Assembly (NCBI GenBank): GCA_016744795.1
Contig: JADGDR010000001.1
Location: 310,001 to 374,000, forward strand
Direction of reading: 5' to 3'
Source: Sulfurospirillum sp.
GTDB lineage: Bacteria; Campylobacterota; Campylobacteria; Campylobacterales; Sulfurospirillaceae
DNA length: 64,000 nucleotides
Made by a program: the position numbers and the translations under genes. Below the pieces are notes generated by a model, which saw only the letters and a program-made list of their open reading frames with translations, ran no database searches and was not told where the DNA came from. Numbering within the stretch: position 1 is the first letter of the stretch; each line of letters starts with the position of its first letter. Positions 44,845-55,233 of this stretch are shown one piece after another.

Positions 44845-45778
44845 ATTCGCTAAAAGCTCCAATAGAACATATTCTATTGTATCTTTGTTCTAATCTATCT
44901 TCATCACTTAACTTATCCATCTCTTTAAGAGACTCAATAAAATAATCACCCAAAACTTTAGCAGCTGCAGCTTTATCTCTATGAGCACCTGTTATAGGTT
45001 CTTCAATCACATCATTAACTAAGTCCAATGAGTGTAAATCCTCAGCAGTAATTCTCATTGCTTTAGTTGCACTCTCTTGTTTTGCTGGATCATTCCAAAG
45101 AATTGCTGCACAGCCCTCCGGTGAAATTACTGAAAATACAGAGTATCTCATCATGGCAACACGATCAGCTACACCAATAGCCAAAGCTCCACCACTTCCA
45201 CCCTCACCTATGACAATAGAAACACTCTTAGTATTAAGTTTACTCATTTCATAAAGGTTTCTTGCTATCGCTTCACTCTGTCCTCTCTCTTCAGCACCTA
45301 TTCCAGGATATGCACCAGGAGTATCTATTAAGAAGAGAATTGGTATATCAAATTTTTCTGCCATTTTTGCCATACGAAGTGCTTTTCTATAACCTTCAGG
45401 ATTTGGCATACCAAAGTTTCTTTTAAGTTTATTCTTTGTTCCTCGTCCTTTTTGTTCACCAATTACCATAACTTTACGTTCTGCAATATATCCTATATAA
45501 CAAACTATAGCTAAGTCATCTTTAAAAGCACGATCTCCATGAAGTTCATAGCAATCTTTAAGTAATAGCCTTATGTAATCAATTGAATAAGGTCGATCTG
45601 GATGACGAGCAAGCTGAAGCTTTTGATAATCACTTAGATTTTTATAAGTTTTAGAAACCTCTTTCTCAAGTTGTTTCTCCAAAATCTCAACAGCATCAAC
45701 ATCTGCTTTTATACGTGCTGACGCTATATCTTCGTCAATCTGTTTTATACCATTTTCAAAATCTAAATAAGTTGCCAA
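44843..45778 (-). CDS. accA: Acetyl-CoA carboxylase carboxyltransferase subunit alpha
   Basis: The 311-residue alpha subunit, which with AccD transfers carboxyl from biotin to acetyl-CoA, the first step of fatty acid synthesis. Typical stretches: [59 protein letters not shown] and [12 protein letters not shown]. Last gene of the minus-strand gpmI-fabG-acpP-fabF-accA run, ten bases after fabF. AccD and AccBC are elsewhere. Confidence 0.97.
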   Translation of the reverse strand: MATYLDFENGIKQIDEDIASARIKADVDAVEILEKQLEKEVSKTYKNLSDYQKLQLARHPDRPYSIDYIRLLLKDCYELHGDRAFKDDLAIVCYIGYIAERKVMVIGEQKGRGTKNKLKRNFGMPNPEGYRKALRMAKMAEKFDIPILFLIDTPGAYPGIGAEERGQSEAIARNLYEMSKLNTKSVSIVIGEGGSGGALAIGVADRVAMMRYSVFSVISPEGCAAILWNDPAKQESATKAMRITAEDLHSLDLVNDVIEEPITGAHRDKAAAAKVLGDYFIESLKEMDKLSDEDRLEQRYNRICSIGAFSE

Positions 45779-45787
45779 AAAATATCC

Positions 45788-46996
45788 TTAAATGCGTTTG
45801 AATATAACTGAACCGTTAGTTCCACCAAAACCAAATGAGTTACTCATAACACAATTCAATTGTGCTTTTCTTGCACTATTTGGTGTATAATCCAAAGTAC
45901 AATCTTCATCATAATTTTCTTGATTAATCGTTGGAGGGACTATAGAATCTCTCATTGCCATCAAACATACAACTGCTTCAATTGCACCTGCTGCTCCTAA
46001 GCAATGTCCTATTTGTCCTTTTATTGAACTTACGAGTGGTATATTCTCACCAAATGACTCTTTTATAGCTGCTGTTTCATTTTTATCATTTGCAGAAGTA
46101 CTTGTTCCATGTGCATTGATATAATCAATTTTTACATCACCAGCCATTTTTAATGCTGCTTTCATTGCACGCAATGGACCATCAAGTGTTGGAGTTGTTA
46201 TATGATGTGCATCACCACTCTCACCAAAACCAATTATCTCACCATAAATATGAGCACCACGTTTTAGCGCATCTTCATATACTTCAAGTACAAGAGAACC
46301 AGCACCCTCGCCCATAACAAAACCATCTCTATCTCTATCAAAAGGACGAGAGGCTTTTTTAGGTTCGTCATTTCTTGTTGAAAGTGCTTTCATAGCAGCA
46401 AAACCACCAATTCCAACTTCGCTTATAGCTGATTCTGCACCAACTACCAACATTTTATCAGCACCACCTAAAACTATAGTTTTATATGCTTCACTTATTG
46501 CATGAGTTCCTGCTGCACAAGCTGTAACTGAAGAAAGATTTGGTCCTTTTGTTCCATGTTCTATAGAAACCATACCGCCCAACATATTGATAAGTGCCGA
46601 TGGAATAAAAAATGGAGATATTCTTCTTGGTCCTCTTGTATGATTTATTACTGAGTGTTTTTCTATTGTTGGTAATCCACCGATTCCAGAAGCCGAACTA
46701 ATGCCAAAAGTTTCTGCATCAAAAGAGTCAAAATTTGCATCGCTCATAGCTTCTTTTGCTGCAAAAAGACCAAGCTGAATAAATCTATCAGCTTTTTTTA
46801 CGTCTTTTGGATTCATTACTATTGTCGGATCAAAATCTGTAATTTCCCCTGCTATTTTTACAGAATGTTTTTCTGTATCAAATAAGGAAATGCTTTTAAT
46901 GCCACACTGTCCATCTACTATAGCCTTAAAAGAACTCTCTTTTTCTAAGCCTAACGAATTTATCATGCCGATTCCAGTAACTACTACTCTTTTCAA
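45788..46996 (-). CDS. fabF: 3-oxoacyl-[acyl-carrier-protein] synthase II
   Basis: A 402-residue condensing enzyme that elongates acyl-ACP with malonyl-ACP. Catalytic cysteine in SVTACAAGTHAI (about 160), catalytic histidines in NAHGTSTSANDKNE and SSIKGQIGHCLGAAG. Full-length (family about 410). Separated from acpP by a 61-base gap containing a stem-loop, then runs to accA. Start ATG at 46996 in the usual MKRVVVTGIG. Confidence 0.97.
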   Translation of the reverse strand: MKRVVVTGIGMINSLGLEKESSFKAIVDGQCGIKSISLFDTEKHSVKIAGEITDFDPTIVMNPKDVKKADRFIQLGLFAAKEAMSDANFDSFDAETFGISSASGIGGLPTIEKHSVINHTRGPRRISPFFIPSALINMLGGMVSIEHGTKGPNLSSVTACAAGTHAISEAYKTIVLGGADKMLVVGAESAISEVGIGGFAAMKALSTRNDEPKKASRPFDRDRDGFVMGEGAGSLVLEVYEDALKRGAHIYGEIIGFGESGDAHHITTPTLDGPLRAMKAALKMAGDVKIDYINAHGTSTSANDKNETAAIKESFGENIPLVSSIKGQIGHCLGAAGAIEAVVCLMAMRDSIVPPTINQENYDEDCTLDYTPNSARKAQLNCVMSNSFGFGGTNGSVIFKRI

Positions 46997-47026
46997 ACTT
47001 GCTCCTTAGCTTTTTTATACATATTT

Positions 47027-47059
47027 AAGTAAAAATCCCCTGAAGGGGAGGTTTTACTT
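47027..47059 (-). terminator. Stem-loop between acpP and fabF (possible partial terminator)
   Basis: Outer arms AAGTAAAA/TTTTACTT enclose CCCC-TGAA-GGGG. Read on the minus strand the GC stem is followed by ATTTTTAC. It overlaps the acpP stop and could stop part of transcription or stabilise the acpP 3' end so that acpP is made in excess over fabF. Confidence 0.5.
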
Positions 47060-47288
47060 ACTTGTGGTCTTCTACGTATTTAATTGCATCGCCAACTGTA
47101 GCTATTTTTTCAGCATCTGCATCAGGAATTTCAATATCAAATTTTTCTTCAAGTGCCATTACTAATTCAACTACGTCAAGTGAATCTGCGCCTAAATCTT
47201 CAACAAACTTTGAATCTTCTTTTATCTCATCAGGATTAACATTTAGTTGCTCTACAACTACTTCTTTTACATCTTCTAATAGTGCCAT
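47058..47288 (-). CDS. acpP: Acyl carrier protein
   Basis: A 76-residue acidic carrier protein. The phosphopantetheine site is Ser36 in [18 protein letters not shown]. The length and single four-helix pattern match AcpP. Lies between fabG and fabF in the classic fab gene order. Confidence 0.97.
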   Translation of the reverse strand: MALLEDVKEVVVEQLNVNPDEIKEDSKFVEDLGADSLDVVELVMALEEKFDIEIPDADAEKIATVGDAIKYVEDHK

Positions 47289-47358
47289 TACAGCTCCTTC
47301 ATTTAAAAATTTTTGTTATTTTATCTAAATTATCTTTAAAAATAGTTTGGAACACAAA

Positions 47359-48102
47359 CTACATATACATTCCACCATTGACTTTAAGTACTTCTCCTGT
47401 AATATATGATGAACTGTCACTAAGCAAAAATGCCACCGCTTCAGCTATATCTTTTGGGTCACCAAATCTCTTAAGTGGTATCTTTGAAGTATAACTATCT
47501 TTTATCTCATCACTAAGTTTATCTGTCATTTCAGTAGCGATAAATCCAGGTGTTACAGCATTAAATCGAATGCCTCTTGAACTTCCCTCTTGTGCAAAGC
47601 TTTTTGTCATTGCAATAAGTCCACCTTTACTAGCACTGTAATTTACTTGTCCAGCATTACCAGTTTCACCAACTATGGAAGCTATATTAACAATAGCACC
47701 AAAACGTTTTTTATTCATAGATTTTAAAACTTCTCTGCACCCAACAAATGCTGATGTTAAATTTATATCAAGTACACTTGAAAAATCCTCTTTTTTCATT
47801 CTGATTGCTAATTTATCATTTGTAATTCCAGCATTATTTACTAAATATGAAAGCTCACCATCACTAGAAATAATCGTTTTTATACCTTCAACAAAAGCGA
47901 CTTCGTCAGCTACATCAAAAGCTATAACAGCAGCTTCTCCACCATTTGCTTCTATCTGCTGTTTTACTTTATCAGCATCTTTGGGACGTGAACGATAATT
48001 TATCCATACTTTTAGTCCATAACTAGCCAAAGTTATAGCTAGTTGCTTTCCTATACCACTTGCTGCTCCAGTTATTAATACATTTTTGCCACTAAATTTC
48101 AT
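47359..48102 (-). CDS. fabG: 3-oxoacyl-[acyl-carrier-protein] reductase
   Basis: A 247-residue short-chain dehydrogenase that reduces beta-ketoacyl-ACP with NADPH. The Rossmann motif GAASGIGKQLA, NNAGIT and the catalytic Y/K in YSASKGG are visible, and the family ending (SSYITGEVLKVNGGMYM) is intact. 70 bases upstream of acpP in the same direction. Confidence 0.96.
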   Translation of the reverse strand: MKFSGKNVLITGAASGIGKQLAITLASYGLKVWINYRSRPKDADKVKQQIEANGGEAAVIAFDVADEVAFVEGIKTIISSDGELSYLVNNAGITNDKLAIRMKKEDFSSVLDINLTSAFVGCREVLKSMNKKRFGAIVNIASIVGETGNAGQVNYSASKGGLIAMTKSFAQEGSSRGIRFNAVTPGFIATEMTDKLSDEIKDSYTSKIPLKRFGDPKDIAEAVAFLLSDSSSYITGEVLKVNGGMYM

Positions 48103-48121
48103 CTTTATCCTTATTTATACA

Positions 48122-49585
48122 TCAAATTAAAGTTTCATCCATCTCTTTAGGTATCTCTAATCCCATGAGTTTTAACACTGTTGGGGCAACATTATTTAAC
48201 CCACCATCTTTAACCTCTTCTACTCCATCTGCTTTTATGAAACAATAAACATCATAAGTAGTATGGTTTGTCAAGATATTATCTTCATCATCAACCATCT
48301 CTTCACAATTACCATGATCACTAATCTGTACTATATTATACTCTTTACTCATTTCATAAATGCGACCAAGCTGACAATCAACTGCTTCAACAGCTTTAAC
48401 AGCTGCTTTAAAGTCACCAGTATGTCCTACCATATCACCATTAGCAAAGTTTACTACGATGAAATCATACTCACTCTTCATAGCTCTTAAAACCTCATCA
48501 CATACCTCTTTAGCACTCATTTCAGGTTTCATATCATAGGTTTGTACTTTTGGACTAGGAATTAAGACCCTACTTTCATTTGGATATGGTTCTTCTATTC
48601 CTCCGTTTAAGAAAAAAGTGACATGTGCATATTTTTCAGTCTCTGCAGTGTGTAGTTGAGATAATCCTGCATTTGCAATAACTTCAGCAAGTGTATTTTT
48701 TGGAGCTTCACTATCAAACATAATTTCAAAGTCATAAGAGCTATCATATTTTGTCATTGTTATCACTTTTGCAGGTATTACATCTCTACTGAATTCTTCA
48801 AAATTTTCACTACCAACAGCTCTTGAAATTTCTCTGACTCTATCATTTCTAAAATTAGCAAAAATTACACCATCTTCAACTTTAATAGGGTTTCCAAAAC
48901 TAATTGGTTCACAAAATTCATCTGTTATATCTTGTGCGTACATTTTTCTTATATATTCACTTGGGAGTTCTTTACATGTAGAGGTTTTTCCAAAAAGTGA
49001 ATTGTACCCACGTTCGATTCTTTCCCATCTATTATCTCTATCCATGGTATAAAAACGTCCACTAATTGATGCTATACTTATATTCTTTTCTTCTAAAGTT
49101 TTTATATATTTTATGCCACTAGTAGGAGACACATCACGACCATCCATAATAGCATGAACATAAACTTTTTTACCATGCTTTTGTGCAATTTCAGCTAAGC
49201 CAATAATATGATTTATATGAGAATGAACTCCACCATCACTAAGTAGTCCTACTATGTGAATATCACCTTTTACATGTAGAAGATTTTGTAGAGCTTTATT
49301 TGACTCTAATGAACCATTTTCCAAAGCCATAGAAATTTTAACTAGATTTTGATACAAAATTCTACCACTTCCTATGCTCATATGCCCTACTTCAGAATTT
49401 CCCATCTGACCTTCAGGCAAACCTACACTCAAACCTGAAGTTTTTATAAAAGAATTTGGTACCTCTTTAAAAAGTCTATCATATGTTGGAGTATTTGCAC
49501 ATTTAAATGCATTTAAGTTTTGTGTTTTACTATGACCGATGCCATCAGTTATTATTAGTAATGTTTTGCTATTTTTTATTGTCAT
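48122..49585 (-). CDS. gpmI: 2,3-bisphosphoglycerate-independent phosphoglycerate mutase
   Basis: A 487-residue cobalt/manganese enzyme that interconverts 3- and 2-phosphoglycerate. Catalytic motif [15 protein letters not shown] with the active serine, [10 protein letters not shown] and the metal ligands in [14 protein letters not shown] and SDHGNCEEM are present. Slightly shorter than the E. coli enzyme (514). Two TACATGTA copies (48971, 49269) lie within it. Divergent from mraY across a 76-base gap. Confidence 0.96.
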   Translation of the reverse strand: MTIKNSKTLLIITDGIGHSKTQNLNAFKCANTPTYDRLFKEVPNSFIKTSGLSVGLPEGQMGNSEVGHMSIGSGRILYQNLVKISMALENGSLESNKALQNLLHVKGDIHIVGLLSDGGVHSHINHIIGLAEIAQKHGKKVYVHAIMDGRDVSPTSGIKYIKTLEEKNISIASISGRFYTMDRDNRWERIERGYNSLFGKTSTCKELPSEYIRKMYAQDITDEFCEPISFGNPIKVEDGVIFANFRNDRVREISRAVGSENFEEFSRDVIPAKVITMTKYDSSYDFEIMFDSEAPKNTLAEVIANAGLSQLHTAETEKYAHVTFFLNGGIEEPYPNESRVLIPSPKVQTYDMKPEMSAKEVCDEVLRAMKSEYDFIVVNFANGDMVGHTGDFKAAVKAVEAVDCQLGRIYEMSKEYNIVQISDHGNCEEMVDDEDNILTNHTTYDVYCFIKADGVEEVKDGGLNNVAPTVLKLMGLEIPKEMDETLI

Positions 49586-49661
49586 ATTTTGCCTTTATCA
49601 TAATGCTATAAGGCTTATTTTACTAAAATGTACCTTTTATAAATATTTAAACAGGAAACTC

Positions 49662-50726
49662 ATGCTTTATTGGTTATATCAACTAACATCTATCAACATT
49701 TTTCAATACATAACAGTTCGTGCTGGAATTGCATTTTTCGTAGCTTTTGTACTTAGTCTTTTTCTTATACCAAGATTTATCAAATGGGCAAAAAACAAAA
49801 ATGCAAATCAACCAATATATGCACTAGCTCCTAAATCTCACCAGAAAAAATCAAATACTCCAACTATGGGTGGATTAGTTTTTTTATTTTCGACAATACT
49901 AGCAACGCTTTTATGTGTTAAATTAAACAATATTTTTGCCATAGGAGGAATCTTAACCATAATTCTTTTTGGGCTTATTGGAATAAAAGATGATCTCTCA
50001 AAAATATTTGGAGGAGATAATCAATCTGGACTAAGTAGAAAAGCAAAAATTATACTTCAAACTTTAGCTGCTTTTTTAGTTTGTGTTCTTATCTTCTTTG
50101 GTTCAGGTATCAATAGCGAACTTTTTATACCTTTTTTGAAAAACCCTATTATGCAAATGGAGTTTTTTGCCATAATTTTTTGGATACTTGTTATGGTTTC
50201 TGCTAGTAATGCCGTGAACTTAACTGATGGACTTGATGGTTTAGCAACTGTTCCATCTATCTTCTCTATGCTTACATTAAGTGTATTTGTATACATAGGT
50301 GGTCATGCAATTTTAAGTAGTTATCTATTTTTACCAAAGGTAAGTGGCTCAGGAGAAGTTGTTATTATCGCTTCAGCATTTATAGGTGCACTAACAGCAT
50401 TTTTGTGGTACAACTGTTATCCTGCTGAGCTTTTTATGGGTGATAGTGGTAGTCTTAGTATTGGAGCATTTATAGCTTATATGGCGATTATATCTAAAAA
50501 TGAGCTTCTTTTAATACTTGTTGGTTTTGTATTTGTTTTAGAAACAGTCTCAGTTATACTCCAAGTAGGAAGTTTCAAAACAAGAAAAAAACGGATTTTC
50601 CATATGGCCCCAATTCATCATCACTTTGAGATAAAAGGCTGGGCAGAAAACAAAATAATCGTTAGGTTTTGGATAATTGCACTTATGTCAAACCTACTTG
50701 CACTTATGGAGATAAAACTAAGATGA
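49662..50726 (+). CDS. mraY: Phospho-N-acetylmuramoyl-pentapeptide transferase
   Basis: A 354-residue inner membrane enzyme (10 TM helices) that makes lipid I from UDP-MurNAc-pentapeptide and undecaprenyl phosphate. Starts MLYWLYQL at the ATG 49662 behind AGGAAA; a longer upstream frame from 49539 has no ribosome site. Catalytic aspartates are seen in KDD (GIKDDLSKI) and [10 protein letters not shown]. The HHH-x-E segment ([12 protein letters not shown]) is complete. Its stop overlaps murD. Confidence 0.96.
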   Translation: MLYWLYQLTSINIFQYITVRAGIAFFVAFVLSLFLIPRFIKWAKNKNANQPIYALAPKSHQKKSNTPTMGGLVFLFSTILATLLCVKLNNIFAIGGILTIILFGLIGIKDDLSKIFGGDNQSGLSRKAKIILQTLAAFLVCVLIFFGSGINSELFIPFLKNPIMQMEFFAIIFWILVMVSASNAVNLTDGLDGLATVPSIFSMLTLSVFVYIGGHAILSSYLFLPKVSGSGEVVIIASAFIGALTAFLWYNCYPAELFMGDSGSLSIGAFIAYMAIISKNELLLILVGFVFVLETVSVILQVGSFKTRKKRIFHMAPIHHHFEIKGWAENKIIVRFWIIALMSNLLALMEIKLR

Positions 50727-51913
50727 TTGCTTTATTTGGACACGGGAAAACTACAAAGGCTATAGCAAAAAGGCTAGGTGGCTGTTTAATTTTTGATGAC
50801 AAGTTTACAAAAGAGAGTTCAGATGAATATGGTAACAGACTTTTACCTCCGTCAATGTATTGTACATGTAAAAGTAAAATTCAAATTCCAAGTCCAGGTT
50901 TTCCACCAAATCATGAACTTACAAAACAAGCAAACAATCTCATTAGTGAATATGATTTTTATGACCAAAACATACCCTTTTCTATCTGGATAAGTGGAAC
51001 AAACGGAAAAACTACTACAACTCAAATGATTGATTATATTCTAAAAAGCAGGGGAGCTGTAAGTGGTGGTAATATAGGTGAACCTCTTGCTAATCTTGAT
51101 GATAAAAAAAACATATGGATACTAGAGAGTAGCTCATTTACTCTTCATTATACAAAAAATGCAACTCCAGATATATATCTACTTCTTCCTATAAAACCAG
51201 ACCATCTAAGTTGGCATGGAAGCTTTGAAGAGTATGAAGAGGCAAAGCTAAGTCCTATTGGAAGAATGAAAGAAGGAAGCATAGCAGTAGTACCAAAGAA
51301 ATATGAAAATTATCCAACAAAAGCAAAGCTTATAACTTATGTTAATGAGAATGATTTAGCACTTACTTTTGGTATAGACATTAAAAAAGTAAAATTTAAA
51401 ACTCCATTTTTACAAGATGCTATTTTAGCCATGAGTACAGACAAAATACTTTTTGACACTATAAATTATGAAAAAATAAATTCTTTTAAAACTGACGCTC
51501 ATAAGCTTGAAGAGTTCAAAGATTCTCGTGGTAGAGTTTGGGTCAATGATACAAAAGGTACTAACGTAGATGCAACCATAGAAGCATTAAAAAGGTATAA
51601 GAATGAAGAGATACTCATTATTCTTGGTGGTGATGATAAAGGTGTAAGTTTAGACCCACTTTTTGAGGTTATACTTCCTTTACATGTAAAGATATTTGCC
51701 ATAGGTTCAAATACAGACAAAATCGTCAAACTATCAAAAAATATAGGTAAAAAAATTGAAGCTTGTTATGAGCTAGAAATTGCAATGAAGCTCATACAAA
51801 AAGAGCATTCAACAAAAACTGTAGCCATTTTATCGCCTGCAGCTGCAAGCTTAGACCAGTTTAACTCTTACGCTGAACGAGGAGAGTTATTTAAAAAACT
51901 AGCCCTATTATAA
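50723..51913 (+). CDS. murD: UDP-N-acetylmuramoylalanine-D-glutamate ligase
   Basis: A 396-residue cytoplasmic Mur ligase that adds D-glutamate. Start ATG at 50723 overlaps the mraY stop (ATGA). The ATP-binding motif [20 protein letters not shown], a 'KPDHLSWHG' segment and [16 protein letters not shown] are visible. The N-terminal domain is shorter than in E. coli MurD. TACATGTA copies at 50863 and 51679, the second a perfect 14-mer, lie in the coding region. Confidence 0.93.
   Translation: MIALFGHGKTTKAIAKRLGGCLIFDDKFTKESSDEYGNRLLPPSMYCTCKSKIQIPSPGFPPNHELTKQANNLISEYDFYDQNIPFSIWISGTNGKTTTTQMIDYILKSRGAVSGGNIGEPLANLDDKKNIWILESSSFTLHYTKNATPDIYLLLPIKPDHLSWHGSFEEYEEAKLSPIGRMKEGSIAVVPKKYENYPTKAKLITYVNENDLALTFGIDIKKVKFKTPFLQDAILAMSTDKILFDTINYEKINSFKTDAHKLEEFKDSRGRVWVNDTKGTNVDATIEALKRYKNEEILIILGGDDKGVSLDPLFEVILPLHVKIFAIGSNTDKIVKLSKNIGKKIEACYELEIAMKLIQKEHSTKTVAILSPAAASLDQFNSYAERGELFKKLALL
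51679..51690. repeat. Dispersed palindrome TTTACATGTAAA (in murD)
   Basis: A perfect copy flanked by C and G (CTTTACATGTAAAG, 51678-51691). Here the reading frame gives L-H-V-K. Confidence 0.75.
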
Positions 51914-52546
51914 TCTATATATATTGCTAGTTAAATTATCTATCTGATTTTTAAAATGAGAGATTATTACTATTGTCCTTTTTTCCTCTTTTAGCATACA
52001 CTCTATCTTAAAAGCTAACTCTTCGTTTAAAGAGGCTGTTGGCTCATCTAAAAGGAGTACTCTAGGATTTAACAACAAAGCACGTGCTAAAATGAGTCTT
52101 TGCTGTTGACCACCAGAAAGAGATGAAGCATTCAAATCTAATCTGTCTCTGATTTCTTCAAAAAGGAAAACTTTTTTAAGTACCTCTTGTATATTTTTAT
52201 CTAAGTTTTTTATCTTATGAACTCTGCCTATAAATGCTAGATTTTCATATATACTCATTGGCAATATATCAGGATGCTGAGACACATAAATAATCTCTTT
52301 TCTATACTTTGTTAAACTGTTCTCATTTTCTTTTGTCAAATCTATTCCAGAGTATAAAATCTTACCACTTAAATTATATGATTTTTCATATCTAATCATT
52401 TGATTAATACATAAAAAAAGAGAACTTTTTCCAATTCCACTTGGACCAATTATAGCTGTTATTTCATCTTTTTTTATATCTAAATTTAGATTATCAAAAA
52501 TTTTTTTATCTCCAAAACCAAGAGATAGATTTTCTATTTTAATCAT
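51908..52546 (-). CDS. pstB: Phosphate-type ABC transporter ATP-binding protein
   Basis: A 212-residue ATPase with Walker A GPSGIGKSS, signature LSGGQQQRL, Walker B VLLLDEP and H-switch HFKN. Shorter than standard PstB (about 250 residues). It overlaps the permease upstream by eight bases and converges on murD. Specificity for phosphate follows from the PstS/PstC/PstA neighbours. Confidence 0.87.
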   Translation of the reverse strand: MIKIENLSLGFGDKKIFDNLNLDIKKDEITAIIGPSGIGKSSLFLCINQMIRYEKSYNLSGKILYSGIDLTKENENSLTKYRKEIIYVSQHPDILPMSIYENLAFIGRVHKIKNLDKNIQEVLKKVFLFEEIRDRLDLNASSLSGGQQQRLILARALLLNPRVLLLDEPTASLNEELAFKIECMLKEEKRTIVIISHFKNQIDNLTSNIYRL

Positions 52547-53402
52547 ATTTTTTCCTAATTCTTTTTTGTAATAAATTTGTTAAAACAAATAATGATATAG
52601 CTATTATTAAAAGAATTAATGCTGCTCCAAAAGCACTGTTTAACTCACTTTGATCACTATACTCATTTGATATGTAATATATATAAAAAGGCAAAGCTTC
52701 ATACTTTGAAAATATTGTTGTTGCAACTCCTGCACTTGCCACTGCTCCTGTAAGCATAATTACTGCTGTATCTTCACAGGCACGTCCTAATGCCAAAAAA
52801 AGACCACTAAGTAACTCTTTCGAACAATATGGCAAAAGAATAAAAATAAGATTTTGCATACTGTTAAAACCTAAATTCAAACCTAATAACCTTATATTTT
52901 TAGGAATTTGATCTAAACTAAGCTGAGTATTTTTCACTATATATGGCAAAATTAAAACACAAAGGGCTAAGCTAGAAAGCAAAAGTGATGGCAAAAAATT
53001 ATCAAGATATCTTTTATGCAAATAAATACTAAGAAGAAGAAAAAATAGTCCTACAACTATGGAGGGAACTGTTGCTAAAAGTTCAAAACATATATTCAGA
53101 AAACTTTTTACCTTACCTCTTGCAAAGATGCTCAAATATATCCCAGAGCTAAGTCCAAAAATAATTGCAAAACTCATAGACAATACTATTAACATCAATG
53201 TTCCAACAATAGCTGGAAAAATTCCATCAAAAACTCTTTGTTTAAGTAAAATAGCATCTAATACATTAGTATCAGAGAAAATCATCTCTAAAGAAATACT
53301 ACTTACTCCTTTAAAAATTACAAATAATAAAAGAAGATATACCAAACTCATAGCAAAAAAACTAAACACAAGAAATAGCAACTTAAAAAAAGTATATTTC
53401 AC
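52539..53402 (-). CDS. pstA: Phosphate ABC transporter permease PstA-like
   Basis: A 287-residue permease with about six TM helices. The typical cytoplasmic loop is visible (GRACEDTAVIMLTGA). GTG start at 53402 overlaps the pstC stop by one base (TAGTG). Forms the channel with PstC. Confidence 0.85.
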   Translation of the reverse strand: MKYTFFKLLFLVFSFFAMSLVYLLLLFVIFKGVSSISLEMIFSDTNVLDAILLKQRVFDGIFPAIVGTLMLIVLSMSFAIIFGLSSGIYLSIFARGKVKSFLNICFELLATVPSIVVGLFFLLLSIYLHKRYLDNFLPSLLLSSLALCVLILPYIVKNTQLSLDQIPKNIRLLGLNLGFNSMQNLIFILLPYCSKELLSGLFLALGRACEDTAVIMLTGAVASAGVATTIFSKYEALPFYIYYISNEYSDQSELNSAFGAALILLIIAISLFVLTNLLQKRIRKKYD

Positions 53403-54235
53403 TATTTTACCTTAATTGATTTTATAATCATAATCAGTAAAAAGTTTGAACTTAGAAGTAAAAATGCACATAAAAATATTGCCTTAAAAGCCATAGAATC
53501 ATAATCATTTGCAAAAATTAATGCTATATGTGAAGTCAAAGTTCTACCAGAGTCAAAAACTGAAATTGGAAAACTAAGTGCATTTCCAGCCAACATCAAG
53601 ACTATCATAGTATCTCCAATGGCACGTGAAAGTGCTAAGATTACACCTTGTATTATATTTTTATATGCATTTTTAATGACAAATTTAAAGAAAAAATCCT
53701 CAGCACTCAATCCCAAATTCATGCAAACTCTTTGATATTTTTTTGCTAATGTTCTAAATATATTTAAAAAAATTAAACTCATGGTTGGAATCAATAAAAG
53801 GCTCAAAACAATAGAAGCTACCAAAATAGACAAAGTTGAACTAGGTTTGTAACTGCTTATAAAAGGTACTATCGTAAAAAGAGCTGCAAAAGCATATATG
53901 ATAGTTGGAATGGCACTCATTAAAAGAACTGTCTTCTCTAAAAAGAGAATCAAAATTTTGCTTTTTGATAAAAATATCGTAGAACAGATACAAAATGAAA
54001 ATATAAAAGTTAAGATAAGAGCCAAAAAACTTATTACAATCGTAGTAAAAAGCATAGTTAATATGCCATAATGATCTTTTTGAACATCCCAATCGAAAGA
54101 CAAAAAGTTACTAATATCCAAAAGAGTAAATAAATCTAAGCATATATATCCCAAAAGAAAAAAGATACTAAAAACTAAACCACTACTAAAACTTGTAAAA
54201 AGTAGTAGTGATTTAGAAAATATTTTATTTATCAA
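53402..54235 (-). CDS. pstC: Phosphate ABC transporter permease PstC-like
   Basis: A 277-residue permease, about six TM helices, with the permease-loop motif ALSRAIGDTMIVLMLAG. The best start is TTG at 54235, with no ATG near; it overlaps pstS by 11 bases. Order pstS-pstC-pstA-pstB is the classic one. Confidence 0.85.
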   Translation of the reverse strand: MINKIFSKSLLLFTSFSSGLVFSIFFLLGYICLDLFTLLDISNFLSFDWDVQKDHYGILTMLFTTIVISFLALILTFIFSFCICSTIFLSKSKILILFLEKTVLLMSAIPTIIYAFAALFTIVPFISSYKPSSTLSILVASIVLSLLLIPTMSLIFLNIFRTLAKKYQRVCMNLGLSAEDFFFKFVIKNAYKNIIQGVILALSRAIGDTMIVLMLAGNALSFPISVFDSGRTLTSHIALIFANDYDSMAFKAIFLCAFLLLSSNFLLIMIIKSIKVK

Positions 54236-55034
54236 CTGCTATAAATCCATACTTACTTACTATTTTTGCACCTTCTATGCTTCTCAAATAATCAATATAA
54301 GTTTTTGCTAATACTTTTGGTTCCCCGCTACTCAAAAGGTACAAACCTCTTGCTACTGTATATGAACTATTTTTTACATTTTCAAGACTTGGATAAATAC
54401 CATTAATGCTTACAGCTTTAACACTATCATCAATCATTCCTAATGATAAAATACCTATGGCATTTGGGTCATTTTTTATCGCTGTCTTCATAGCTGCATT
54501 TGACGAAATAACTCTAGCACTTTTTGCAATGTCAGATTTTTTTAATGCTTTCTTCCAAAATACTTTTCTTGTTGCACTTGATTCATCTCTTGTATATAAA
54601 TTAATAGGAGCAGATTTTAAACCTAACTCTTTGTAATTTACAATCTTAGCAGAAAAAATATCTTGAAGTTGTTTTGTTGTTAGATTTGAAATAGGGTTTT
54701 TAGGATTCAAGACTATTCCAATGCCATCAACTGCAAATCTAAAAAGTTTTAAATCACCTTTTTTTATCTCTGAATCAGTAGGTTTTCTACCACTATTTGC
54801 TAAATTAATAAGACCTGAACTAACTTGTTTAATTCCAATGCCACTACCTCCACCTGCTATGGTGATTGATATATTAGAATGTTTTCTCATAATATTTTTA
54901 ATAGCTTCTTTCTCACATTTTATATGTGCTGTTCCTCCTGCTATATTGAGACTACCCTCTAAACCAGAAAAACTCTCAACCGAACCAAAACTTAACGACA
55001 CACTGCAAAGCAATGCTAATAACAATTTTTTCAT
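54225..55034 (-). CDS. pstS: Phosphate-binding periplasmic protein PstS
   Basis: A 269-residue periplasmic binding protein with a Sec signal peptide (about 1-17, SLSFG). The anion-binding loops are seen in GGGSGIGIKQV and 'SGRKPTDSE', and 'RDESSATRKVFW' is a PstS-type ligand loop. Presumed to bind phosphate, though other oxyanions cannot be ruled out without comparison. A TATAAT box (55058-55053 on the minus strand) lies 19 bases upstream, and a TTACATGTAAA copy covers the -35 area. Confidence 0.87.
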   Translation of the reverse strand: MKKLLLALLCSVSLSFGSVESFSGLEGSLNIAGGTAHIKCEKEAIKNIMRKHSNISITIAGGGSGIGIKQVSSGLINLANSGRKPTDSEIKKGDLKLFRFAVDGIGIVLNPKNPISNLTTKQLQDIFSAKIVNYKELGLKSAPINLYTRDESSATRKVFWKKALKKSDIAKSARVISSNAAMKTAIKNDPNAIGILSLGMIDDSVKAVSINGIYPSLENVKNSSYTVARGLYLLSSGEPKVLAKTYIDYLRSIEGAKIVSKYGFIAVDK

Positions 55035-55052
55035 AAACTGCCCTTTGTAAAA

Positions 55053-55134
55053 ATTATACTGTTTGATTTTGTTACATGTAAAGAAAGCGAAGTTAAGTAA
55101 GATGCTTAATTCATGTGTGTCTAGACCCTAGACC
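55053..55134 (-). promoter_or_regulatory. pstS promoter region with a tandem heptamer
   Basis: A TATAAT -10 (55058-55053) has a TTACATGTAAA copy (55072-55082) at its -35 position. Further upstream, CTAGACC occurs twice in tandem at 55121-55134 and forms a GTCTAG/CTAGAC hairpin; a possible regulator site. The rest of the gap to 55233 shows no gene. Confidence 0.35.
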
Positions 55135-55233
55135 TAACAGCATTAGCATGGATTATAAGATTTATAAACTAAAAACTAGTTTAAATAATTAAGAAATATT
55201 TAACAAACAAATAATTTCACTTATACTTAACCA

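Noticed and set aside
49539-49661. An N-terminal extension of MraY from 49539
   Set aside because: The extra residues are not MraY-like, overlap the divergent gpmI start, and the ATG at 49662 has a good ribosome site.
51908-55034. Tungstate or molybdate transporter instead of a phosphate one, since molybdoenzymes are nearby
   Set aside because: The four-gene order and the binding protein pattern fit Pst; two permease genes argue against TupABC/ModABC, which have one.
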